A DNA stretch of 64,000 nucleotides from Pogonophryne albipinna (taxonomy: Eukaryota; Chordata; Actinopteri; Perciformes; Artedidraconidae), in NCBI GenBank assembly GCA_028583405.1, contig CM053243.1, positions 24,268,867-24,332,866 of the forward strand, written 5' to 3'. The translations under genes and the position numbers were made by a program. The first letter of the stretch is position 1; the number at the start of each line of letters is the position of its first letter. This document shows, piece after piece, positions 1 through 11,200 of the stretch. Under the pieces are notes generated by a model. It had not been told where the DNA came from and searched no databases. It saw nothing but the letters and a program-made list of their open reading frames with translations.

Positions 1-435
1 CAGACAGCCACTTGCATCCAATCTCAATATCACCTCCACCGTGTTCCAGAAATACACCTATACATCATATAGCTCAGAATATTTCTCCAGCTCAGAGCTG
101 GTATCTTTAAAGAAGCCTTAAGAAACCATAAACAGCATATTCTAATACTTGAATCAAACCTTCAAGCAATTCATTGGCGAGAATAACGATAATAGTCATG
201 CAAACATTTGATCTAAATGATACGTTTGGTTTCACCTGATCATTAAAAGGGTCGTAACAGTGTTTCCCACAGATCTGAAATATACTTGGAGGGGGTTGGA
301 GTTGAGGTGACATGCAACAACATTAACCTTTCTGTTGGTCGCTTGTTAGCAGACCCCTCACGCGATGGCAGAGCGAACAGGTACAGGCAGGGCCCATAGT
401 GATAGCCCTATAGTTTAAATCTACTACCCACAAAT

Positions 436-662
436 AAATATATGGACATGGGTTACTATTTAAAACAAATGGTAAATGTATTTAGGAACCTATCAATGTC
501 ATTTTAAGTGGGGGTGGACCTCAAATCCTCTAGGGGGGTCCGGGGGCATGCTCCCCCGGTAAGTTTTTTTATTTTGGAGTTAAATGCATCAATCTGGTGC
601 ATTTTGAGGGGAAAATAAAGAGACTAGATCTATGGAAACACCTATATGAAACAGAACTGTAT
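436..662 (+). repeat. Dispersed repeat with GC-rich palindromic core, copy A
   Basis: About 225 bp that match, in reverse orientation, the segment at 62770-62992. Shared landmarks in order are ATATGGACA, AAATGTATTTA, a run GTGGGG, CCTCTAGGGGGGTCCGGGGG, the palindrome GCATGC with CCCCC, CATCAATCTGGTGCA, AGATCTATGGA and GAAACAGAACTGTA. Both copies keep the same order with scattered substitutions, so they belong to one dispersed family. The GC-rich core is familiar to me from many fish genomes, but I cannot name the family and see no coding capacity or target-site duplication. Confidence 0.75.
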
Positions 663-1204
663 ACTTTTCAATAATCATAAAATCATGGCCATAACCAATA
701 ACATACCATTTCCAATATGAAAAACACTGAAACTTGTTTATTTATTTATTTTTGGTTCATTTATAGTTGTGAGTGTGTCTGTGCTCCTGAATCAGCCTCT
801 CCTGTCTCCCTCCTCTCCTCCCTGCTCCTCTTTGAGGCAACAGCAAAGACTAGTTTTAGCTCTCAACACGTTTTAAAAGTGTATCTTGCCTTTTTTCACC
901 TAGTTAACTTTTTATTTATTTATTCATGCATATTTTACTAATCACTACCCCCTCAAATGGAGATATGTGTTTACATAAATGGTGACCAAACCGTTTGAGA
1001 CCCACTGAGAACTTAGACTAAGTTAACTATCTAAACACTCAGAGTCCTTTACCTCACCTGAGCTGAGGTTATCCCGAGCTTGAATGAAACACAGAGACCA
1101 ATCAAGGGCTTTGATTTATGATCTGTATGACAGTGGCCATGTCGGCAGGCCACATCATGTAGACAGCCGGTCACCCTGTGTGAGGCAGGCCACTTAACAG
1201 GCCA

Positions 1205-1239
1205 GGCCATCGGGAAACCCCCCGGTCCTCCCGATGGCC
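1205..1239. repeat. GC-rich hairpin in a repeat remnant
   Basis: An 11-bp perfect inverted repeat, GGCCATCGGGA at 1205-1215 and its complement at 1229-1239, encloses a C-rich 13-base loop. The surrounding segment (about 1125-1300) is GC-rich compared with its AT-rich neighbours and looks like a fragment of a fish mobile element, but no ends could be defined. Confidence 0.45.
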
Positions 1240-1417
1240 AGTCTGGGACTGGGTACAGGAGGCGTAGAGCAAGGCATCATTGTCCACAAGTTAATCAATC
1301 GCAGAAGGCGTCGTGGTCACGGACGAATTAAAAATAGATCAATGATCTCAATGGGATTTCTCCTGGATAAATAACGGTTTTGAATTGAATTGAATAAAAA
1401 ACTAAATGGGTCGCGAA

Positions 1418-1486
1418 ATATACTTGGGCGGCCGTTAATATACATGGGCGGCCCGCCCAAGTATAGTCTATGTATGGGAAACCCTG
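1418..1486. mobile_element. Terminal fragment of a hAT (Charlie-like) element
   Basis: ATACTTGGGCGGCC (1419-1433) is repeated as ATACATGGGCGGCC (1439-1453) and then inverted as CGCCCAAGTATA (1453-1464). Read on the - strand from 1486, the edge is CAGGGTTTCCCATACATAG. This resembles the CAGTGTTTCCCATACAT terminus of vertebrate hAT/Charlie-type elements as I recall it. Only this end is recognisable, and no transposase is present. The element edge falls exactly where the palindrome at 1487-1570 begins. Confidence 0.5.
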
Positions 1487-1570
1487 CGTGATATATTTTA
1501 CAATCACATTAAAACCAATATAAATTGCTGTATTTATATTGGTTTTAATGTGATTGTAAAATATATTACG
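1487..1570. repeat. Near-perfect long palindrome (38-bp arms, 8-base loop)
   Basis: The left arm at 1491-1524 and right arm at 1533-1566 are perfect reverse complements over 34 bp, with an 8-base loop (TTGCTGTA). One mismatch later the pairing continues three more bases on each side, giving arms 1487-1524 and 1533-1570. The sequence is AT-rich. As DNA it could extrude a cruciform, and as RNA it would form a long hairpin. No TA or 8-bp target-site duplication marks it as an independent MITE. Confidence 0.85.
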
Positions 1571-2068
1571 ACCCTTTTTAGTTTGTTTTATATACACATA
1601 CAAAATGGTTTGGAAGAGCTCATTGTACGATGGATTTTAATTTGACTGATGTTGATGTATCTCATTATACTGAGAGGTGTCACTTAAATACTGTCCTAAA
1701 GAACGGGGATCCGAATGAACAGCTTTTTATTTTCCATGTGATCACTAAAGATACTCGTGTACCCAATTATCTTATTTAGTGGGCCAATTCATCAATACAT
1801 ACCATATCAAATAAAAACATATATACTTGTTATACTAAGTTATTCATGTTATTCTTAGTTTACATTTCTTACATTTGAATGCAAGATTGAAGTTGAATTG
1901 CAAAAAGGAGGGCAGCATTAATGTCTTCTTTAAATGTATGATATAAAACTCATTGTACACGCTTTCTGTAATGCTTGACATTCACTTTTGTTAAATTCAG
2001 ATTTTCAAATGCAGCCCTTTTGATAGGAAAGATTCTCACATGTGAACATCACTCTTCCCCCTCTCTAG

Positions 2069-2231
2069 GGTGTCAGAAGCTCTGCAGCAAATCTTCTCGG
2101 GCCGGGCCCAAATCAGAAAAGAGCAGCTGGATCTGGAGAGACGACTGAAGGAGAACGAGCTGCGCCAGCGGTACAGTGAGGAGGACAACCTGCAGGTCCA
2201 ATGCTTCTGTGCCAAAGAAAAGACTGAGAAG
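2069..2231 (+). CDS. kif18a: kif18a exon, start of post-motor coiled coil
   Basis: The acceptor is CTCTCTAG (AG 2067-2068) and the donor is GTAGCT at 2232. The exon gives 54 codons from 2070, including [18 protein letters not shown], which is rich in charged heptad-like residues. The G at 2069 completes a codon from the previous exon, which is outside the window. The frame stays open past the donor, so only the splice site sets the end. Confidence 0.92.
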
Positions 2232-5200
2232 GTAGCTGATGCTTACGTTGCTATCCACACATCCCATCATCCCCGCAGACAAACAGCTGCTGAGTCATCA
2301 TTTCACGTCTCTGTTCTCTATGGTTGTCTTGGCCTCTCATTTACGCCACTACAGGAGGAACTATGCTCCCCAGCACCTGGCTCCTCTCTGCCAGTGTTGG
2401 TCCCAGCTGTAAATTACACTTAAAGTATAATTAGCACAAAAAGAATTTCTAAGACCAAACTTTATAGAATGGTTCAATGTCATCCAAAACGAATTAAAGT
2501 GTGAGAACAGATGACCTGATAGTGGTTTTAAATCACCTGCTTTTGAAAACTTCTATATTATAAGAAGAAATAATTAGTTTCAGATGAACTTCTTCAACAA
2601 TTGACAACACATGGAGTATTTAAATTATTGTTAAGAAATACTTTGACCACAAACATAGTTAAATATGTCTCACATTAATCCTAGCAATGCACAATTCAAA
2701 CTTAAATGTGTTGTTGTTGCTTTCATTAGTCCACTTGCAAGCATGAGCGGAAGATTGCCAGCTTACGAACTCAGCAGCAGCACATTCTGAAGCGTCTGAA
2801 GGAGGAAAAGGCGCGTTTCCTGGACAATGACGGCTGGCTACATCGAGTTGAGAATGAGATCAAGCTGCTGAAGTCCAATGATCAGACCTCAGAGGTTAGT
2901 AGAACCAAGTGACATTTGTGCATTAACTAGTTATTGACTTCCAAATGTGTGTTTTTGTTGTGACTTTGATAAGACTGAACACTTGCTTCACAGATGTTCT
3001 TTGTAATCATTTATATTTCACTTTTATAAAAAATAAATGAAAATGCTTCATGGTTTAGTATCAGCTTTATTTGTTTGATCATAACAATTGTGTAACCACA
3101 GTGCTTGTAGCCATGTTTATACAAATTCCAACAACCTTGGCATTGGCGATGGAGTACATTCATTCTTGTATGTTTTTGGACAATAGATCAGTGGAGGCGA
3201 GTCATGAGTTAAACTAGTTACAACATTACATATCTTGTGGACAGGATGAGCTAGTTAGAGTTAATCTAAGAAGACAAATAGGCATGATTAGATCAAAAGA
3301 ATAACTTCACAATGTGGGTTACATCCTTCAAAACTCATCACTTGGTGTTTTTTGTTTGTTTATTTTGGAAGGTAGGCTGTGTCTCTACTGGTGTCGTGAC
3401 TGTCTTTGTTTTCTTCCCATCTGTTCTCCCAGTAATTAGAACCGTGCTCATTTTATTTCTCCGGCTCACTCGTGGATCGCTGAAGAGAATAAATCAATAC
3501 CCTTTACTCATCCCTCACACTGCAGCCAGTTACCTTAAACCATGCCCATGTTATGTTTTTCTTCTTTATCCTTTCTTCCAGGAACTGACCCAGAACTGTG
3601 ACGCACCCACCGGTCAAATGTTCTCTCTGCTGTTGTTTCGTAGTTTCTTTACGTCAGAGTTCTTTCTCTTTTTTTCTCCCCTTCCTTACCCGCAGCAGAC
3701 AGATTTTCTGATGAAACATGGATGAAAACAGAACTTTGCATCCTCTTTTCCTTTTTGTTTCTTTTAATTCTGCCTTCAAGAGTTTCAATTAGAATGGCTA
3801 TTCCCTCGTCATTTCTGCTCTCTGAACTCACTTCTCCCCTTTGTTCAGGTGTTAGATAAGAGCCTACACGGCCACCGACTGGAGCTGCAGGTTAATGATC
3901 TCAAACAACACATCACTCAGATGGTGGAGCTCACTGCACTGCAGGATCAGGAGAACAAGCGAATGCAAAAGTATGTTGACAATACCGAGAAACAATTAAA
4001 GAACTGTTGATCAGTCTGGCTGAAGAAATTGTACCTTACATTGCTGTAACTTCTATTCTTTTCATCTGTTAAATCATATTTTTCCATTGCTTTTTAGAAT
4101 GGTCAACATCTTGTTGCCGGCTTATTCTCTGCACTACTCTACGCTGCGTGCGGCTGGGCTGGTCACAGCCGCAGATGAGATGGAGAACCATGAACTAGAG
4201 CACCTTGTGTTGAGGGAGAGAGGTGTGGTCTGGGCAGACCAGGAAGTGGCAGGGCAGCAGCTGAATGGTGTGGGGGCCGGAGGGGAGTCTCAGGAGGAGG
4301 CGGGCTGCAGCGACCTGGCACCTGTCCTGTCTTTCTCACATCTGCTCTACCACCAGAGTTCTCCCTGCAGTAAGTCATCATTATTACTTGTTTATTATTC
4401 TGCTGTTTATTAAACATATGTTTGGATGGATTGTTGCAAAACTAGTGAAGGTAGTAAAATGAGGTAGTACAAATTATTTGTTTACTATTATCAATTAATA
4501 TTTCATTTTTTTAGAGTTTTTTAAGAGTTCTTCAGTCAATTATAATTATTAAAAATGCTTTTTTATTTTTAAGAAAAGCAGCAAATCCTTCAATTCTGGA
4601 AGCTATTTCATTTCAATGTTTGTCTTTTTTTTTCTAGATTTGATTGGTTAATCCAGTAATTGTTTCAGCGTTGAAAAGTACTGCCATGTAGCCTGACTGG
4701 GAAGCTGTCAATTTGCTTGATCACTACAGGAAGACCTGACTACATAGCCACAACATGCATGACTAATAAAAACATCAGATGTTTCAGTAATGGGTTATTG
4801 CTTATAATAAAGACATCTACTTAGAAAATGTCCATTAAATGTTATTCTATAAATAGCCACTGAGAGAATGGACCACGGCTCCCAAATGAGTTAATTGAAA
4901 CTGGTCAGATATAAAAAAAGGACTTGCATGAGCATTCATCATCTTCTGCTGGTGGGAAGAAAAAAAGAGAAGGTGTCATTTTTATGGGGAAGCAAGTCTC
5001 CCCTATAATTACATATAAATGATTTGTCCCCCTCAATTAACTCTACCAAGTGCATGCGACAGCCCCCACCCCAGAATGAGGGAGAGAGAGGGGGAGGCCT
5101 CTCATTGACCGAATCTGTGTCAAGTCAGACATTCATCTCTCTGATGTGCAGAATCAGTTTTTTTTACTTAAATATGTTTTTACAAAAGTTCAGTTCAAAT

Positions 5201-8200
5201 GACCACCTCTGTTGTATAAATCATATTTACAGCTGACATTCACACCCTTTCACACTATATTGTTTGCTCAGGATATTATGTGCCAAGAGTAGTGCTGCAC
5301 GATTTGGGGAAATAATCTAATTGCGATTTTTCTGACAGATATTGCGATTGTGATAAAATTAGCGATATATATAATCTGAAAGGACATCCACAGGAGAGTG
5401 TTTCCATAGATAAAACACACATACACAGAGACAGTGACACACACAGAGACAGAGACACACACACACACAGGTCTTTCTCTCTGACCCAGTTCACGGTTCA
5501 TTAAATCAAATATAATGCACAGATTCTTCACTGATTGTACCTAAATTGTGCAACGTTGCTTCTGGCTCGGCTGAAGCCATTTATCTACACCATGAATGTT
5601 GCTAGAAACGTCTTCACACATGGGCGTTTCACGTGCAGTGTTGTTGTTGGGCGTATGCGTAGTTACCATGGGCCACTTCTGATTGGTTAACAATGGCTAT
5701 TACATGTGGAGCACAGCACTTCTGATTGGTGTGGATGACTGACACACAAGAAGAAGAAAAAAATTGCATCATTTCAAATCGCGATTTCGATTTAAAATCG
5801 ATTAATTGTGCAGCCCTAGCCAAGAGTAGTATAGCTACATGGACCGTGTCACACACATGTATTTTTTCATTTATTTATTTGTTCCACTCTTGGTACATAA
5901 TTCATACAACACCTGTACCCTCAGAGCAGTTCAGACCATGATGGAAAGGAGCAGAGAGTAGAAACACTTATTTGCCCTGCCTCTTACAAAACATTAGCTG
6001 CTCCGTCATCACAGCTGCCAATGAATACCTGAATAGTATCCTTTTTAATATCTTGAACACCACCCAGTAAATGTTTTGCACAAAGTTAATAAAATGACAC
6101 CCCTCCAAGGGACATCTTAAATGTAAAAATGTTAGATTACACAAGTGTAAGAAGTTGTTAAATATATCATTCAGGAGTCCTGTAGGGTAGTTGAATGAGG
6201 TTCAGTGTATTTGGCATTAATCCAGGTGCAGTGTGTATTGTAGGGCTCATAAGATTGCACTTTTCATGTTCACTTTAACTGTCATCTTAGCATGACCTAG
6301 CAGCCCCTGAGCCCCTTGTGACGTATAAGATACGACACACACTGGAGCATGAACCAAAGCTGCTTAACAATCCTCAATTACTGTGATGATGTCTCATTTG
6401 TGTGGCCGTAAACTCTGCACCTGTCCCTCTCTTCCACTGCTGGCTTATATCAAATTGTATTACATCCAGTACTTCTTTTTAAAGTGTTTTTTGTTTGGGT
6501 CCATTTAAATTCATTGCCTGTAATATAAATCATTTCACAACTGAATACAGATGATAATATCGGCCTCCTGTGAATCATAGATTAAAGTTTAAAAGATAAT
6601 AAGATGTTTGTTTAAGATTTAAAACCTTTCAGGATTATTTGATTTTTGGGCAATTCATTATGTCCCTTCTGACATCTCGGCCACATTGCCCTGCACCATG
6701 TGTGGGCTTTTGTGTCAGATTAATATTTTCTTGAACATCAACACAACAGCCAGATCGACTCTTCCTAAAGAAAAGATTCATTTAAAATGAGTAAAATGAT
6801 GTTGGTACAGTCTGCACAATGAGAGATCCTTGAAACATAGACCGTCCTCAATGTTGGAAAGTGTTAACCCTTTGTATTCATCTCATTTTTATACCAGCAA
6901 ACGTTTTATTTCAATTTCAGTAAATAGTTTAAAACAACAACCCATTTGGTCAAAGCACCTTTATGTAAGATTTCTAACAAAAACATCCACTTAAAGGTCT
7001 CGGAGGTTTGTCAGGCTCTCAGTGTTGTTGTTATTTTGATAAAGGTGTGTACATTTAGCTTCTGCTTGAATCTCTTCATTATTTTTAAAATTCTCAGATG
7101 CAGAGAGGCGCAGGAAAAGAACCACGCTGCTTCACCCAAAAGGTAGATCTACTCTCCTCTCTTCCCCGTCATGCTAACATACTGTAGTCATTAATCCTAA
7201 AGCCCTGCCTGCTTGTTAATCCCCCCTCCCCCTCAATCATTCACTTCTCTCCTTGTCACCTTTCACTCAATCCATCACACTTGCCCAAACACACATTTAA
7301 GAGATGATGCTACGTTTTATCGAAGCAGCACACACACATCATAAAATTGGGTTTTCAATGTGCCATATAAACGTACAATTGTTTTTGTGTGAGCCAAAAT
7401 CTCCACTTTGCCGCGTTGCTTCTTATTTGGTGAACGTGTTTTGAGCAGTTTAAGTTAAAGGCCTTCTTCAGAGTAGTAAAATGAACAATAAAAGTCATAG
7501 ACGTAATATAATTAGATTTATAGGTGTGCTGCAGACATTCCGCCCTGGCCAAAACATGAATAATGAAATGATGTGAATACTCAAAAGCAGTTTTATAGAG
7601 GGAAAACTGTACACATGGAACCTGTAGGGAAATGTAACACAAAAAGCACTGTGAAATATTGCAGTTCAAATTGGCTGTAATGATATTTACTGCAGGTGGT
7701 CTACATTTCATTGAAACATATTGTGGGAAATGTAACTTTTGAAGAAAATATTCCTGCCAGATGACCAGAGTTTCTTGAATTGCAATGAAACATGAAAGCA
7801 CGAGGGAGTTTGTCACCACTGATATGAAGTTTCCCTGCTACGTATTATAGAAAGTCCTTCTTTCTGTCTGGCCCTTCCTTCTTCATGCCAAGCCAGTTGT
7901 TTCCATTTAGTCATTTATTGTTATTTGCTCATAATTTAACTTTTCTTTGGCAATACATCTATAGTTGTCTCTCTACAAATGTCAACACCACCACTCACAA
8001 TTGTATTACTATGGTGATCTTTTATATTTTTGCAAACAAACTTGAATGGCCAAACATTAATTGTATTTATCATGTGTTACACCCACTATAAAACTTTGGG
8101 TGGATATGGTATTTGAAATAAACAAACGTTAGACATTCCTCTAATAGAATAGTACTTAATAATTCCTATTATTGACAACATAATACGTCATGGGAATAAA

Positions 8201-11200
8201 GAAATATAAATCATAGTAATCTGCAATCTTTCTTTGAGTTAGGAATGTTATACATTTTTAAAAAGGGCACAGCTTTATAGTATTATTCCTAAATGTACCA
8301 GACACAAAAAGGATTTGTTTATATAATGTCCATAATATCAACATGCCTACATACAGCAACAGAGATTCAACACACAAAATACATGCAAGGCTTTTAGAGG
8401 CTTAACATTTGCTTAATAGTGAATAACCAAATACTTCATTCAGTGTAATTTGTTCAGTCAATAATTCAGTTTATTTGCATAATACTTTTGTAATTATACA
8501 TGTTGTGCAGCACTATCTTAATGATCACTATATGACTGAACATTTTTCGATTAAATGCAGTTGACATAACACAGATTTTCTAATAACTATGGTTCTATTT
8601 AGCATCTAGACGAAGTGCTCTGATCTGATCCTGATGCTGTTTGGCAGCCCCTCACTGCTTCCTCAGCTCTTAATGGTAGTCACTGCAGCATGTTATGAGG
8701 AATGGCTCCACCCTGCAGCTGGCAAAGCCAATCACATTTCATCCTTTTTAAAAAGGGTTGGGGTTTTGAAAGCGCATTAACTCTTTGTGGGCTGCTTAAT
8801 AATAGCATATCACATAAAAGTGCTCCCTTTGAAGAAACACAATTTAGTGTTGATTTCTAAACGTGTGCACACGTGCGTTTATTAATAGCTTCAGGATGTT
8901 TCATTCAGTTACCTCCCACTGCCCCCTTTATGCTGTTCTTTTTATATTCCCATTCGATCCTGTACCTCTCTCTTCTCTCTTATCTATTTTTTCCTCCTCA
9001 GATGTTTTCTGTCCTTTTGCTTCAAACGTCTGTTAGTCTGGCTTTATCCTCCATTCTTCCTTTATTTCCCTCCTACCCTCAAATGTTTGTCTCTGTCTGT
9101 CTCGCATCTAACCCTCCCAATCCCTCCTGAGCTTCATTCATGAAAATGCAGATCCACAGCAGGGCAGGAAAAAACGTCAACAGACGTAAACTCCCCTGCT
9201 CCACCAACCAGAAAAGGCGCACTATAAAAAACAGGCAGCAGCAACCAGGCGACCCTAATTCAGTCCAGCCTCCACCAGAAATAGCAACTCATGCATGTAT
9301 TAATCCCCTACAAGCCAAAAATATGTGATTGAAGGAAAACGGCTTCCATGTATTGCTATAGGGACAACTCCTCTGCCACAGAAAAGAGCGATTTATCATC
9401 GTGCTGACTCACATTTGCTAAATATTGCATTTTGATATTTAAGGTTATGTCTAAATCAGTCATTCACCTTTACATTTAGTGCTCTCACTTCCTTTATGTG
9501 CTGGAATGTTTCTTTTTTTAAACCCCCTCCCTAACCCTCTCCACTCTCCTGCAGGAAATGCCACGAGTGTAATGCTGTTCGTAATGGGATGCAGACACCA
9601 TGATTTTAACACAATCTGCCCCAAGATGTAGTTGTCATTTTATAAAAAAAACAAAAAAAGACAATATGGCCTCAAAATTACGACATTCAATTACTTGTAT
9701 AAATCATTATTTGAATAAATATTAATATATATAATTTGGTGATCCTGTTTTAGTTTTTGAAGGAACCAGAGGCTTCATCATCATTTGTTAAACATAACAT
9801 ATTTTAATTTCAACATTGATCTAAATGCAGGCATGTATTTGTGCTCAGTGTTACAACTGTCTTGAAAAGGAAACAAACATCAATGCTGTTGGGAATATGC
9901 CCACTTGCTATAATTACCACTAATTAATGCAAGTTTGACTATTCCCTATGGAATAAGGCTGTGAAGTCCATCACTATTCACTATCTGCTAGCATTAGCTA
10001 TCTGTCAGTGCTCGACTGCTGTGTAGCTACAGTCTGCGTGGCTGTGTCCACAGTCGGTGCATGCTACACTGTTTAATAATAGCTTTATAACAGACTTTGT
10101 TGTTCTTTTTGAAGAGCAGGAACAAGCAATCCTATAGCCTTTTTAAATATAAAAACAGTACCACTTAGCAAAAAAGTCATGCTCGGAAAAAATTAGAAGC
10201 CAGCAAGCGTCATTTATTGTTTGCTACATTTTATGGATACATTCAGTACAGGAAGGTTCTGACCAACGGATGATTTAATATTTCCAGGGGTCTAACTCCT
10301 GTAAAGCTTACAATTTAATAAAAATCAGGGCAAAAAATGTATTGAAATCGTTAAAATTCATACATCTTTTTTCCAATCAAATGCCACAATGATAAAAATC
10401 AAACCTAGGAAATATCAAAAATACAAGTTCCTGGCTGTTTACGGGTCACCGGCCTCAGAAAGCAGTGGTATAGAAAAGTATTTGAGGATTTCCCTGTGTT
10501 CATTAAATGGTGCAGTTTCCTAGTATATATTAAAATGCACATTTTTGCCTTGTGTTTTACCCTGGTAATTGCTGGAATAGTACGTTTTTTATTTAATGAG
10601 AGCAATAAACAACAGCAGACTAATTATGTACGATATATAAAAAAAATAATGTTTCCCATAAAAGTTCTGCAGCACCTTCACTTTATCCTTTTTAAAAGTA
10701 GAGTTCAGAGGGTTCAGCGCTGCGTGTTTGAGCATTATATTTTCCTTGTTTGAAAAAGAAACGATCCAAGGCTGTTAGCCAGTAATCCTTGAGCTCTGGT
10801 TTATTTATATAATGCAGCGCTTTTAAAGATAATAATGCCTGTCACAGCTTCATTCTGACATTGTAAAGTTTAAATGTGCAAATAAGGCACTATAATGTTT
10901 AATTGTCTTGTGCAATGTATAACCTCACCAACACTACTGCACACTTCCGGGTGTAACTTAAGGGAATGATCCATCTCATTTCTCTGTTGTGACATTTTGT
11001 AAATTGCACTATTTAGCCCAAGGCTGGCACTTCAGCACTTATTACTGATTGAATACAGGGACCGCGTCATTGGGGATGGGTTTGTTAACTGTTGCTCTGC
11101 TGTGGTTTGATTAGCCTTTTTTATTCTTAAAGCCCTTCCTTGTAAACAATGCATTTAAATATGCTTATATCGGTTATATATTTTTACGAAACAATGTTTT

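Larger units (their letters stand above)
1..2068. other. Intron of kif18a, repeat-rich, no exon seen
   Basis: I find no kinesin motor-domain exon here, so this stretch is taken as intron upstream of the first visible kif18a exon at 2069. It is AT-rich and holds several repeat pieces listed separately: a GC-palindrome repeat copy at 436-662, a hairpin at 1205-1239, a hAT-like end at 1418-1486 and a long palindrome at 1487-1570. The small open frames in it have no recognisable family and look like chance. Confidence 0.6.
4370..7097. other. kif18a intron holding a hAT MITE
   Basis: A 2.7-kb intron. Apart from the hAT element at 5290-5818 and its internal AC/GACA simple repeat, I see only AT-rich sequence without conserved coding potential. 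Confidence 0.6.

Noticed and set aside
3312..3725. 137-aa open frame as a kif18a exon or separate gene
   Set aside because: It lies in an intron whose flanking exons already join in phase; composition is hydrophobic/Phe-rich from T-rich DNA.
7355..7819. 154-aa antisense open frame in a kif18a intron
   Set aside because: No motif and no splice context in an AT-rich intron; most likely chance.
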